DNA of 64,000 bases from UBA5109 sp963975155 (GTDB taxonomy: Bacteria; Pseudomonadota; Gammaproteobacteria; Pseudomonadales; Pseudohongiellaceae). Location of the stretch: NCBI GenBank assembly GCA_963975155.1, contig CAXBFG010000004.1, positions 62,001 through 126,000 of the forward strand, written 5' to 3'. The notes below the pieces were generated by a model. That model searched no databases. It was not told the origin of the DNA and saw only the letters and a list, made by a program, of their open reading frames with translations. Position numbers and translations under genes: made by a program. This document shows positions 18,185 through 27,845 of the stretch, in pieces. Each line of letters opens with the position of its first letter. Position 1 is the first letter of the stretch.

Positions 18185-19528
18185 ATGCCCCAAAAACCAG
18201 CAGCTGAAAGGCGCCAGATAGTCGACACAATCATCCATGCACGCTGGCTGGTTCCAATGACCCAAAAAGGCCTTATTCTTAAAGATCATAGTCTGATTAT
18301 TCAGCAGCGGATGATCCGTGAAATCTTACCTACCACTGATGCAGAAAAATATTTCCAAAGCTCAAACACCTATACCCTTGGTGAACATATTTTGATTCCG
18401 GGTCTTATTAATGCCCACGGCCATGCTGCAATGAGTTTGTTCAGGGGCTTTGCCGATGACATGCATTTGCAGCCCTGGCTGGAAGAGAAAATCTGGCCTG
18501 CTGAAGGCCAGTGGGTGAGTGAAGAATTTGTGAAAGATGGCACAGAGCTCGCTATCGCTGAAATGCTGCTGGCAGGTACAACTGCATTTACCGACATGTA
18601 TTTTTTCCCGGACCAGGTCGCCAAGGTCGCCATCAAAGCAAATATCCGCGCTCATTTGGCTTCCCCGGTCCTGGATTTTCCGACGGTATGGGCACAAGAT
18701 CCGGCAGAGTACATTCACAAAGCGATGGACTTGCATGACAACTATAAAAACAATGAGCATATCTATGTCGGCTTTGGCCCGCATGCTACCTATAGCGTTT
18801 CCGACGAACCCATGCAGAAGATTTCCACATTAGCCAGTGAACTGGATATTGCCATTCATATGCATGTACACGAAACAGCACAGGAAGTTCAGAATGCAAT
18901 AGCAGCAAATGGGATCAGGCCCCTTGCACATTTACAGAATCTGGGCTTGTTGATTCCCAATCTGCAATGCGTGCATCTGACTCAAGTCGAGGCTGATGAA
19001 ATACGCCTGCTTGCCGGCTCAGGAGTTTCTGTTGTGCACTGCCCTGCTTCTAACATGAAACTTGCCAGCGGTTTTTGCCCGGTTGCCAGCTTATTGGAAG
19101 CCGGTATCAATGTGGCCCTGGGTACTGACGGTAGCGCCAGTAACAATGAGTTGAACATGTTTAACGAAATGCGTTTAGCCGCGCTGATCGGCAAAGGCAC
19201 TGAACATGATGCCAGTGTACTATCGGCATGGGAGGTCTTGAAAATGGCAACTGTAAACGGCGCTAAACTGATGGGACTGAGTGACCTGACCGGCACTCTG
19301 GAATCAGGAAAATTTGCTGATATTACTGCCGTCAACCTGAACCAAATTAACACAGCTCCCGTATATGACCCGGTCGCCACATTGGTTTATAGTGCTCAGG
19401 CTTCACAAGTCAGTCATGTTTGGGTCGGAGGGCAGTTAAATGTGGAAAATGGAGAATTGCTCAGCATCGACAAACAACAGTTGATTGAAAAAGCACGCAA
19501 ATGGGCTGATAAAATTCGCCAGGGCTGA
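18185..19528 (+). CDS. mtaD: 5-methylthioadenosine/S-adenosylhomocysteine deaminase family hydrolase
   Basis: An amidohydrolase of the TRZ/ATZ family that in Pseudomonas deaminates methylthioadenosine in methionine salvage. Metal ligands are visible as NAHGHA, HMHVHE, a His in VHLTQ and the Asp in GTDGSASNN. 447 residues. It is divergent from gyrA and precedes ubiG; this neighbourhood is the one I know from Pseudomonas. The exact substrate is inferred from that context. Confidence 0.88.
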   Translation: MPQKPAAERRQIVDTIIHARWLVPMTQKGLILKDHSLIIQQRMIREILPTTDAEKYFQSSNTYTLGEHILIPGLINAHGHAAMSLFRGFADDMHLQPWLEEKIWPAEGQWVSEEFVKDGTELAIAEMLLAGTTAFTDMYFFPDQVAKVAIKANIRAHLASPVLDFPTVWAQDPAEYIHKAMDLHDNYKNNEHIYVGFGPHATYSVSDEPMQKISTLASELDIAIHMHVHETAQEVQNAIAANGIRPLAHLQNLGLLIPNLQCVHLTQVEADEIRLLAGSGVSVVHCPASNMKLASGFCPVASLLEAGINVALGTDGSASNNELNMFNEMRLAALIGKGTEHDASVLSAWEVLKMATVNGAKLMGLSDLTGTLESGKFADITAVNLNQINTAPVYDPVATLVYSAQASQVSHVWVGGQLNVENGELLSIDKQQLIEKARKWADKIRQG

Positions 19529-19605
19529 AACCCGGCATAGATAAATCAAAAAGCAATTAATTCAATTTCTACCAACAACACAGTTAAAATTTAGGAAAGT
19601 AAGCA

Positions 19606-20331
19606 GTGAGTGAAAGACTTAATACTGAGTTCAACAGCAACATTGATAACAGTGAAATTGCCAAATTCGAAGCACTGGCTGCACGCTGGTGGGACAGAAA
19701 CAGTGAATTCAAACCTCTGCACGAAATTAACCCTCTACGCATGGGCTTTATTGACAGCAAAGTAAATCTGGCAGGACTGAAGGTTCTGGACATCGGTTGT
19801 GGGGGGGGGATTTTAAGTGAAGCCATGGCACACAGGGGAGCACTCGTAACCGGCATTGATATGGGTGAAGCACCATTGTCAGTTGCTAAGCTGCACCTGC
19901 TGGAAAGCGGCCTCGATATTGAGTATCAGCAAAGTTCAGCAGAAGCCTACGCCCAACAGCACGCAGCAACATTCGATGTAATCACCTGTCTGGAAATGCT
20001 GGAGCATGTTCCTGATCCTGCTTCGGTATTAAAGGCCTGTCATTCGCTGCTAAAACCGGGTGGTCGGCTCTTTCTATCAACGATTAACCGAAATCCGAAA
20101 TCCTACCTGTTTGCCGTGTTGGGTGCTGAATATATTTTACGTTTGCTCCCGAGAGGAACACATGATTATAAAAAATTTATTCGCCCTTCCGAACTTGCCC
20201 AGTTTGCGCGTAATACAGACCTGCAGTTAAAGACCCTGCGTGGTATGAGCTATAATCCCTTTACAAAGAAATACCGCCTGTCCGAAGACGTCGATGTCAA
20301 TTACCTGATGTATCTGGAAAAGCCCGCATGA
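19606..20331 (+). CDS. ubiG: ubiquinone biosynthesis O-methyltransferase
   Basis: Carries out both O-methylations in ubiquinone synthesis. The SAM motif is LDIGCGGGILSEA, followed by ITCLEMLEHVPDP and LFLSTINRNPKSY, typical of UbiG. 241 residues with a GTG start behind an AGGA. The three glycines of SAM motif I are encoded by an uninterrupted run of nine G at 19801-19809, so a slip there would destroy the gene. Confidence 0.96.
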   Translation: MSERLNTEFNSNIDNSEIAKFEALAARWWDRNSEFKPLHEINPLRMGFIDSKVNLAGLKVLDIGCGGGILSEAMAHRGALVTGIDMGEAPLSVAKLHLLESGLDIEYQQSSAEAYAQQHAATFDVITCLEMLEHVPDPASVLKACHSLLKPGGRLFLSTINRNPKSYLFAVLGAEYILRLLPRGTHDYKKFIRPSELAQFARNTDLQLKTLRGMSYNPFTKKYRLSEDVDVNYLMYLEKPA

Positions 20332-20347
20332 AAAAGACGGTGACATT

Positions 20348-21004
20348 TTGAGTAGACTTGTACTTTTTGATCTGGATGGAACTTTACTCGACACTGCCAA
20401 GGATTTTACCCAGGTACTTAATCAACAACTTCATCAACATGAAATGGAAGCTGTCTCTTTTCAACGAGTCCGTGAAACTGTTTCAGACGGTGCCAGAGCA
20501 TTGATAAAAATGGGCTTCGGAATAGATGACTCCCACAGCAATTTTGATCACTATTTACAGGAACTGCTAGATTTATACGCTGAGAAAATAGTCATGACTG
20601 AAGCAGTTCTGTTTAAAGGCATCACCGAACTTTTACAGAACATCGAAGCTGAACAGCTGCAATGGGGTATCGTCACAAATAAGCCCTCGCGATTTACCTT
20701 GCCCTTGTTAGAAAAGTTTACAGCCATGAGTAATTCATCCGTTGTTCTTTGTGCAGATCAGGTAAAAAACGGCAAGCCCGACCCTGAAGGACTGTTAATG
20801 GCATGTCAAATGCTCGCCTGTAAAACCGAGCACTGCATATACGTCGGGGACCATAAGCGGGATATTGACGCTGGCAAAAATGCCAATATAAAAACCATTG
20901 CCGTCAGTTGGGGATACTATCCCGAACACACCAGGCTGGAGGACTGGCAGGCAGACTTGATCGTTAATAGTCCCCAGGAAATTACGAATTACTTATTTGG
21001 ATAA
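20348..21004 (+). CDS. mupP: HAD-family N-acetylmuramic acid 6-phosphate phosphatase
   Basis: In Pseudomonas this protein dephosphorylates MurNAc-6P in the cell-wall recycling route that bypasses de novo UDP-MurNAc synthesis. It has HAD motif I FDLDGTLLDT at the N terminus, KPSR as the motif III region, and a GDHKRDIDAGKNAN motif IV. 218 residues with a TTG start. The assignment relies on its place between ubiG and yciK; a phosphoglycolate phosphatase is the alternative. Confidence 0.8.
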   Translation: MSRLVLFDLDGTLLDTAKDFTQVLNQQLHQHEMEAVSFQRVRETVSDGARALIKMGFGIDDSHSNFDHYLQELLDLYAEKIVMTEAVLFKGITELLQNIEAEQLQWGIVTNKPSRFTLPLLEKFTAMSNSSVVLCADQVKNGKPDPEGLLMACQMLACKTEHCIYVGDHKRDIDAGKNANIKTIAVSWGYYPEHTRLEDWQADLIVNSPQEITNYLFG

Positions 21005-21008
21005 GACC

Positions 21009-21749
21009 ATGTTTGATTATCTTGCTCCTCCCACGCTTTTAAAAGACAAAGTCATCCTGGTGAGTGGTGCCGGCTCGGGCATTGGCCGTGCAGCGGCACT
21101 CTCGTATGCCAAACATGGTGCTACTGTTATTTTACTGGGTCGTAATGTGGAAAAACTTGAACAGGTCTACGATGAAATAGAAGCAGCAGGTGGTATACAA
21201 CCTGCAATAACCCCGTTTGACCTGGAAACCGCCGATGACAACAACTACCAGGAACTGGTTAACAGTATCTATAACGAATTTGGCAGGCTCGATGGTTTGC
21301 TGAACAATGCATCAATATTAGGCATGTTGACCCCAATACAAAGCTATCCTTTGGCAACCTGGAATAAAGTGATTCAAACCAACCTGAACGCGCAATTTGC
21401 CATGAGTAAATATTGTCTGCCTTTGTTACAGAAAGCAGAAACTGCATCCATAATTTTCACTTCATCCGGAGCAGGTCGAAAAGCCTATGCGTACTGGGGA
21501 GCTTACTCCGTTTCAAAAGCTGCAATAGAAGCCTTGTCTCAGGTCTTGTTTCTGGAACTGGAAAACACCTCAAAAATTCGCGTGAATACGATTAACCCGG
21601 GAGCTACTGCTACCAAAATGCGCAAGCAGGCTTTCCCGGCTGAGAACCCCGAAAAAATCGCTCAGGCCGAGGACATCATGCCAGTATTTTTATATCTGAT
21701 GGGTAAAGATAGCCTGCAGGAGAACGGCAAACAGTTTGATGCTCAGTAA
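21009..21749 (+). CDS. yciK: YciK family short-chain dehydrogenase/reductase
   Basis: An NAD(P)-dependent oxidoreductase with the Rossmann motif SGAGSGIG near residue 23, NNAS, and the catalytic Ser..YxxxK seen as SSGAGRKAYAYWGAYSVSK. Physiological substrate is not known. I choose the ATG at 21009 over a TTG at 20997 that overlaps mupP. Confidence 0.88.
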   Translation: MFDYLAPPTLLKDKVILVSGAGSGIGRAAALSYAKHGATVILLGRNVEKLEQVYDEIEAAGGIQPAITPFDLETADDNNYQELVNSIYNEFGRLDGLLNNASILGMLTPIQSYPLATWNKVIQTNLNAQFAMSKYCLPLLQKAETASIIFTSSGAGRKAYAYWGAYSVSKAAIEALSQVLFLELENTSKIRVNTINPGATATKMRKQAFPAENPEKIAQAEDIMPVFLYLMGKDSLQENGKQFDAQ

Positions 21750-21800
21750 CTTTGTATATGACCTGAAACTACTGAATAGTTTGCGAGTCTACCATGGCAC

Positions 21801-22373
21801 TTAAGAATCAACCGGAGCAGTTTCTTTAAAAGGAGCATACTCATCCAGTCTTTCCAGCAAGGATATAAGATTTGGAAATGGCTCAACACTGAAGTGCTTT
21901 CTGAAACGATTCCAGTCAAGAAAACAGGCTAGCCTCAATTCGACATCTGTCCAGGGAGCCTGCTCTGAATAAGTATGCTTTTCAAAATCACTGAGCCCGG
22001 TCTGAATACGGTTTTGTTGCCGTTGCAGATATGGAATACTTTCCGGCATCAGGCCTTCCTTCTTCAACAGGAATAAATTTACCTGCGCATCAATCAGCGT
22101 GTTCACTGCACAGAAATCATTTAAATCTTCGACCCTTGGTAAATAAACCCGCCCTGAAAGCTCGCGGATAAAACGCAGTATTGAACTGGAATCAGTCAGC
22201 ATTTTTGTTTCACCATCCTTTGCATATTCCAAAAAGGGAATTCTCTGCATCGGGGAAAGCTGTGTGCTGACTTTTGCATCGGCATGAATAAATTCAAAAT
22301 CCAGACCACTTTCCAGCAAGGCAATATGGCAATGACGAACAAATGGAGATGGGGAGTTGCCGTATAGTTTCAT
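21801..22373 (-). CDS. glutathione S-transferase family protein
   Basis: 190 residues with an N-terminal thioredoxin-like GST fold (MKLYGNSPSPFVRH, MQRIPFLEY, and the gamma-glutamyl-binding DSSSILRFI) and a shorter helical C-terminal domain. Activity on particular substrates cannot be read from the sequence. It is convergent with yciK. Confidence 0.82.
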   Translation of the reverse strand: MKLYGNSPSPFVRHCHIALLESGLDFEFIHADAKVSTQLSPMQRIPFLEYAKDGETKMLTDSSSILRFIRELSGRVYLPRVEDLNDFCAVNTLIDAQVNLFLLKKEGLMPESIPYLQRQQNRIQTGLSDFEKHTYSEQAPWTDVELRLACFLDWNRFRKHFSVEPFPNLISLLERLDEYAPFKETAPVDS

Positions 22374-22476
22374 ATATTATTTATGACTCTTAATTTTATC
22401 CATTACAGGGTAATCATTATACTGATTGACCAGCTTTAAAATCACTTCAACCATCATTTCTCAAAATGCCGCTAAA

Positions 22477-23283
22477 TTATCTGTACTTTCTTTGATACTT
22501 ACTACTTCTCGGCACTGGTGCTTTGGAAGGCCGATATTTCAAACCTGCCAGTCCATATAATTCTTTGACTTCGCTTGCTGGCAGCTCACGAAACTGACCT
22601 GCTTTCACCGTGCTGGAAATAAAAACATTACCATAACGCACACGTTTCAGGCGACTGACTTTTACACCCTGTGATTCCCACAGTCTTCTGACTTCACGAT
22701 TCCGCCCTTCCATGATGACAACGTGGTACCACTTGTTGACACCTTCGCCTGAAAAGAACTGGATATCGGTAAAATTTGCCATACCGTCTTCCAAAAGAAC
22801 ACCCTGATGCATGGCCTGAACCATTTCTTTTGTGACTTCGCCATTCACACGCACAGCATATTCGCGCTCAATCTTCATCGAGGGATGCATTAATTTATTT
22901 GCCAGTTCCCCATCAGTGGTAAATAACAAGAGCCCGCTGGTGTTTATATCCAGGCGGCCCACCGCGACCCATCGTGCGTGTTGTAAATGCGGCAATTTAT
23001 CAAACACTGAGGGGCGACCTTCAGGATCGTTCCTTGAACAGATTTCACCTTCAGGTTTGTTATAAAGCAGAACAGTTTGAGGAACTGAGCTTGCGGTATT
23101 GGAAGAAAGTTTTTTGCCATCTACGGTGATCTTATCTATACCACTTACCCGATCGCCCAGATTCGCCACTTTGCCATTTACACTAACGCGACCTGCCTTG
23201 ACCCAGCTTTCCATTTCCCGTCTTGAACCAAAACCGGCTCTTGCCAGCACTTTTTGCAGCTTTTCATCTGTGACTCTTTGCAT
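22477..23283 (-). CDS. rluB: 23S rRNA pseudouridine synthase B
   Basis: Makes pseudouridine in 23S rRNA (position 2605 in E. coli). An S4 RNA-binding domain (LQKVLARAGFGSRREME) is followed by the catalytic domain with GRLDINTSGLLL, whose Asp is the nucleophile, and a basic C-terminal tail. 268 residues. It is downstream of scpAB, a common arrangement. Confidence 0.93.
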   Translation of the reverse strand: MQRVTDEKLQKVLARAGFGSRREMESWVKAGRVSVNGKVANLGDRVSGIDKITVDGKKLSSNTASSVPQTVLLYNKPEGEICSRNDPEGRPSVFDKLPHLQHARWVAVGRLDINTSGLLLFTTDGELANKLMHPSMKIEREYAVRVNGEVTKEMVQAMHQGVLLEDGMANFTDIQFFSGEGVNKWYHVVIMEGRNREVRRLWESQGVKVSRLKRVRYGNVFISSTVKAGQFRELPASEVKELYGLAGLKYRPSKAPVPRSSKYQRKYR

Positions 23284-23323
23284 CTTGATTTCTCACGAAA
23301 TTAATAATTTGTTTTAAAAAAAA

Positions 23324-24175
23324 TCAGCCGGTTAATTCTTCATCATCTTCATGATCAGCTTCGTCAATATCATCGTCCAGCTCAAGCTTTGCATCAGTAT
23401 CATCCGTCTCACTTTCACTTTCACTTTCAACTTCTTCAACTTCATATTCGTCATCTTCATCCAGATCCTCATCAGGCCCTGCCTGAATACCCAGGATTTC
23501 ATCAATTGAACGGGTACCTATGGCTGCAGCTGCAAGCTCTTCTTCATCCGGGACGATGACTTCATCATCTTCGAGCCCCTCAGGATACTCAAGCACTATT
23601 CCTACCGGCTTTTCTTCATCCAGCGTCAGGTTCTGGTTCGGGTCTTCAATATCACGAATTTCGGTAAGCGCCGGCAATTCATCCAGATTCTGCAAATTAA
23701 AATAATCCAGAAACTCTCGTGTAGAGGCGTACATGGCAGGCCGACCTGGCACATCACGATGCCCAACCACTCTGACCCAATCCCTGTCCAACAGCGTGCG
23801 AATTATGCTGGAGCTGACGGCAACACCGCGGATTTTTTCAATATCACCACGGGTAATTGGCTGACGGTAAGCAATGATTGCCAAGGTTTCCAGTAGTGCC
23901 CGGGAATAACGCTGGGGCTTCTCTTCCCATAGACGGCCAATCCAGTCACTGAGCTCCTTACGCACCTGAAAACGATAACCAGAAGCCACCAGCTTCAGTT
24001 CATAGCCGTGACCTTCACAGCCCTTTTCGATTTCCTGTAAAACTCTTTTCAGGACCTCACGCTCGGGGCGTTCCTGTTGGGTAAATACCTCTGCGATTTT
24101 ATCTAGACTCATCGGTTTACCTGCCGCCAATAACAGTCCTTCAATAATTTGCTTTATTTTTTCTTCATCATTCAT
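23324..24175 (-). CDS. scpB: segregation and condensation protein B
   Basis: Winged-helix partner of the SMC-ScpA condensin-like complex. The first ~190 residues are the ScpB fold (YRQPITRGDIEKIRG is characteristic). The last ~90 residues are highly acidic, with a Ser-Glu run at about 251-258, longer than most relatives. Its start overlaps the scpA stop by 4 bp. Confidence 0.94.
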   Translation of the reverse strand: MNDEEKIKQIIEGLLLAAGKPMSLDKIAEVFTQQERPEREVLKRVLQEIEKGCEGHGYELKLVASGYRFQVRKELSDWIGRLWEEKPQRYSRALLETLAIIAYRQPITRGDIEKIRGVAVSSSIIRTLLDRDWVRVVGHRDVPGRPAMYASTREFLDYFNLQNLDELPALTEIRDIEDPNQNLTLDEEKPVGIVLEYPEGLEDDEVIVPDEEELAAAAIGTRSIDEILGIQAGPDEDLDEDDEYEVEEVESESESETDDTDAKLELDDDIDEADHEDDEELTG

Positions 24176-25038
24176 GTGCTTTTTGCCTTGATATGGATTG
24201 GCGCAAAAGGTTCACTTTGGGCTAATTCTATAAGGGATTCTTTAATCAATTCCATTACTGCCAGGAAGGTCACTACAATGCCCAGTTTTCCTTCATCTTT
24301 TAAGACCAGCGAGGTCAGTGGTGTAAATTGTTTATCCGAAATTCGCAATAAAATCTGCGACATTTTTTCACGAGTAGACAGGGACTGGCGTTGCACATGA
24401 TGACTTCCCTGTAAATCGGATCGCCTCAATACATCGGCAAAAGCAATCAAGATATCCTGCAGATCAACCTCCGGCAAAGGCACTTCCTTATTCATTTCCG
24501 GCGCCTGAGCTGAAGCCAGATTCAGATCCCTGTGTAAACGCGGCAACTCATCCATCTGTTCGGCCGCTTCACGATAACGTTCATATTCCTGAAGCCGTCT
24601 TATCAATTGTGCTCTTGGGTCTTCTTCGTCTTCTTCGTCTTCTTCGTTGCGCGGCAATAAAAAGCGGGATTTTATTTCTGCCAGCATGGCGGCCATCACC
24701 AGATACTCGGCAGCCAATTCAAACTGTGCGGCCTCCATTAATTCAACATAGGCAATGTATTGTTCAGTAATTTCAGCAATATTCACATTCAGAATATCAA
24801 TATTCTGACGACGAATCAGATACAGCAATAAATCCAGTGGCCCTTCAAATGCTTCCAGAAAAACTTCCAGGGCATCCGGTGGAATATATAAATCTCTGGG
24901 TAAATTGGTTACTGCCTGACCAGCGACAAAAGCAAAGGGCATCTCGGTTTGTTTGCCCTCATGCAGTTGCCGTGCCTGACTCAGCAGGCTGATACGGCTT
25001 TGTGGTTCTTCTGTTACTGTTTCGGTATCGTCACTCAT
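24172..25038 (-). CDS. scpA: segregation and condensation protein A
   Basis: The kleisin that bridges SMC heads during chromosome compaction. Characteristic FEGPLDLLLYLIR is seen near residue 67. An Asp/Glu stretch in the middle is encoded by a short nine-base tandem repeat near 24623-24650. 288 residues, 5 bp downstream of trpS. Confidence 0.95.
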   Translation of the reverse strand: MSDDTETVTEEPQSRISLLSQARQLHEGKQTEMPFAFVAGQAVTNLPRDLYIPPDALEVFLEAFEGPLDLLLYLIRRQNIDILNVNIAEITEQYIAYVELMEAAQFELAAEYLVMAAMLAEIKSRFLLPRNEEDEEDEEDPRAQLIRRLQEYERYREAAEQMDELPRLHRDLNLASAQAPEMNKEVPLPEVDLQDILIAFADVLRRSDLQGSHHVQRQSLSTREKMSQILLRISDKQFTPLTSLVLKDEGKLGIVVTFLAVMELIKESLIELAQSEPFAPIHIKAKST

Positions 25039-25043
25039 CCTGT

Positions 25044-26258
25044 TTACCGGTAGTTTAGCCCCATTGCATGCCGCACATCATCGAGGGTTTCTTTTGCCAC
25101 ATCACGTGCTTTTTCTGAACCCTCGTTAATGATGGACCTCACCATTCCAGGGTTTTCCTGATACTGCCGGGCTTTTTCCTTGATAGGTCTCACTTCCGCT
25201 ATCACCGCATCAATAACCGGTTTTTTGCATTCAAGACAACCGATACCGGCGCTGCGGCAACCTTCCTGCACCCAATTGCGAGTAGCTTCATCGGAGTAAA
25301 CCTCATGAAACTGCCACACCGGACATTTATCCGGGTCACCTGGATCAGTGAGTCGAACTCGCGCAGGATCGGTCGGCATGGTTTTTAATTTCTGCATGAT
25401 CTCGTCTTCATCTTCACGCAGGCCGATCGTATTATTATATGACTTGGACATTTTACGCCCATCAAGCCCAGGCATTTTAGATGCTTTGGTTAACAGTGAC
25501 TGCGGCTCGGGAAGAATCATTTTCCCGCCACCCTCTATGTAACCGTACAGTCGTTCCCGATCACCCAGGGTAATATTCTGCTGTTCTTTTAATAATGCCT
25601 GTGCCCTCAGCAAGGATTCCTGGTCACCGGCCTCCTGATAATTCTTGCGCAGCGAACTATATAACTTGGCCGCTTTTTTACCCATTTTTTTGATTGCCGC
25701 TTCGGCCAATTCTTCGAAATCCGGCTCCCTGCCGTAAAGATGATTAAATCGACGGGCGATTTCACGGGTTAATTCCACATGAGCTACCTGATCAGCCCCG
25801 ACCGGGACCAGGCCGGCACGATAGATCAGAATATCAGCACTTTGCAGCAAGGGATATCCAAGGAAGCCATAGGTATCGAGTTCTTTTTCTTTAAGGTTTT
25901 CCTGCATATCCTTATAGCTTGGCACCCGTTCCAGCCAACCCAAAGGGGTCATCATCGACAAAAGTAAATGTAATTCGGCATGTTCTGGCACTTTAGACTG
26001 TATAAAAAGCGTTGCCGCATTAGGGCTGACACCGGCAGCCAGCCAGTCAATAACCATGTCCCAAACGCTTTCACCAATAACCTTGGGATTATCGTAATTG
26101 GTGGTTAAGGCATGCCAATCAGCAGCGAACAGGAAGCACTCGTATTCATGCTGTAATTTAATCCAGTTTTTAATAACGCCGTGGTAGTGGCCTAAATGGA
26201 GGCGCCCGGTTGGACGCATTCCTGATAATACTCGCTGCTGCGAATCTACTGAACTCAA
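25044..26258 (-). CDS. trpS: tryptophanyl-tRNA synthetase
   Basis: Charges tRNA-Trp. Class I signatures are visible: the HIGH-like motif in GRLHLGHYHG and KMSKS (DGRKMSKSYNN). At 404 residues it is the longer TrpS form, also found in Pseudomonas, rather than the ~330-residue E. coli type. A TATAAT at 26289-26294 (minus) may be its -10, although no clear -35 is seen. Confidence 0.95.
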   Translation of the reverse strand: MSSVDSQQRVLSGMRPTGRLHLGHYHGVIKNWIKLQHEYECFLFAADWHALTTNYDNPKVIGESVWDMVIDWLAAGVSPNAATLFIQSKVPEHAELHLLLSMMTPLGWLERVPSYKDMQENLKEKELDTYGFLGYPLLQSADILIYRAGLVPVGADQVAHVELTREIARRFNHLYGREPDFEELAEAAIKKMGKKAAKLYSSLRKNYQEAGDQESLLRAQALLKEQQNITLGDRERLYGYIEGGGKMILPEPQSLLTKASKMPGLDGRKMSKSYNNTIGLREDEDEIMQKLKTMPTDPARVRLTDPGDPDKCPVWQFHEVYSDEATRNWVQEGCRSAGIGCLECKKPVIDAVIAEVRPIKEKARQYQENPGMVRSIINEGSEKARDVAKETLDDVRHAMGLNYR

Positions 26259-26513
26259 GACTTTTTCCCCGACTGCAAATTGCCGATCATTATAACTTTA
26301 TTTTGTGATTGCAGGGCAGATTTATCACCTATGGCCGGCAAATATATCAGCTCCTGAAGGTCCAAGCCTGATGACGGATACAGCTCCTCGTATGTATGGT
26401 TGATAAAGGGTTGACTGAAAGCAGCCAGGCTCAGTCAATCCGGATTTGCTGTCCAAAGCGGACTTGCTTGGCTCATCCCCTAACAAGATTAATGCGATAC
26501 CCGGTTTACAACA

Positions 26514-27137
26514 CTAATTTTGAAACGGCCCGGCATCCGCTTTGCCTATGCGCAGAACCTGGGGAGTTCCTTCAACCAAATCAACGACAGTGGTTGCTTC
26601 CAGGCCGCAAAAACCCGAATCAATAATCAGGTCAACGGCATGCCCAAGCTCATCCTTAATATCATCGATTTCATAAGGAGGTTCCTGCTCTCCTGGCATA
26701 ATCAAGGTGCTGCTGAGTATTGGCTCATTCAGCTCACCCAATAATGACGCCACTACCGGATGATCGGGAATTCTTATCCCGATGGTTTTACGTTTAGGGT
26801 GCATTAGCAAACGCGGCAGCTCGGAAGTCGCTCTTAAAATAAAGGTGTAGGCCCCCGGGGTATAGGCCTTAAGTAAGCGATAAGCACTATTGTCCACCCT
26901 TGCATAAACCGCTATTTCGGAAAGATCCCGGCAAACCAGTGTGAAATTATGCCTGGCATCAAATTGCCGGATTCGCGAAATCTTTTGCAGGGCAGCCTTG
27001 TTACCAATACGGCAGCCCAGCGCATAAGCAGAATCGGTAGGGTAAATAATCACCCCTCCTGCCTTAAGAATTTCTACGGCCTGTCTTATCAAGCGCAACT
27101 GGGGGTTTTCTGAATGTATTTCCAATATTTGTGTCAT
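26514..27137 (-). CDS. yciO: YciO/YrdC-fold (Sua5-like) protein
   Basis: 207 residues of the YrdC domain with the nucleotide-binding IIYPTDSAYALGC and the KTIGIRIPDHP motifs. Relatives TsaC/Sua5 make threonylcarbamoyl-AMP for tRNA t6A. YciO is a paralogue whose role is less clear, and the separate location next to trpS fits YciO better than TsaC. Confidence 0.85.
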   Translation of the reverse strand: MTQILEIHSENPQLRLIRQAVEILKAGGVIIYPTDSAYALGCRIGNKAALQKISRIRQFDARHNFTLVCRDLSEIAVYARVDNSAYRLLKAYTPGAYTFILRATSELPRLLMHPKRKTIGIRIPDHPVVASLLGELNEPILSSTLIMPGEQEPPYEIDDIKDELGHAVDLIIDSGFCGLEATTVVDLVEGTPQVLRIGKADAGPFQN

Positions 27138-27218
27138 TAGCGGTTTCCTGCAATCAGCCCAGATGGATATGACTTAGTCCGGGATAGCGACTTTACACGA
27201 TATCAACTAGAATGGGGC

Positions 27219-27839
27219 ATGAAACAGTTAATTGACTATATCCCCTTAATCTTTTTCTTCATCGTCTATAAGATGGATGAGCGAATTATCCAGATTGGCT
27301 CATACGCCTATACCCTCGGTGGTATCTTTAGTGCTACTGAAATTCTGGTGATCAGCTCTATTATCGTTTATGGCTTGCTATATTTAATCCACAAAAAGCT
27401 CACACGAGCTCAGATTATTACCTTGGTCGCCGTACTGTTCTTTTGTTCGTTTACCATTATTTTTCGCGAAGAAGCCATTCTCAAATGGAAAGCTCCGGTC
27501 GTTAACTGGATTTTCGGAGCCATTTTCCTGGGTAGCCATTTTCTGACTTCCAAAAACGCCACACAAATGATGCTGGAACATGCTGTGATCATGCCAGATC
27601 AGGCCTGGAGACGTTTAAATCTGGCCTGGGCCTGTTTTTTCCTGTTCCTGGGAGGAATCAATCTGTTTGTTGCCTTCACCTTCCATGATTACTGGGTAGA
27701 CTTTAAGGTCTTCGGCAGTATGGGTCTGCTCTTGTTGTTTATTATCGGCCAAACCTTCTATCTAATGCCCTACTTGCAGGATGAAGATGACGAAAAGGAT
27801 GCAGAAAACCTCGATAACACAAAGAAATCTTCTCTATAA
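27219..27839 (+). CDS. yciB: inner membrane-spanning protein YciB (septation protein A family)
   Basis: 206 residues, mostly hydrophobic, with five or six transmembrane helices and the family motifs DYIPLIFFF at the start and NWIFGAIFL in the middle, then a charged cytoplasmic tail. YciB helps envelope synthesis at the division site in enterics. Its stop is 6 bp from the convergent cyclophilin stop. Confidence 0.92.
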   Translation: MKQLIDYIPLIFFFIVYKMDERIIQIGSYAYTLGGIFSATEILVISSIIVYGLLYLIHKKLTRAQIITLVAVLFFCSFTIIFREEAILKWKAPVVNWIFGAIFLGSHFLTSKNATQMMLEHAVIMPDQAWRRLNLAWACFFLFLGGINLFVAFTFHDYWVDFKVFGSMGLLLLFIIGQTFYLMPYLQDEDDEKDAENLDNTKKSSL

Positions 27840-27845
27840 AACGCC

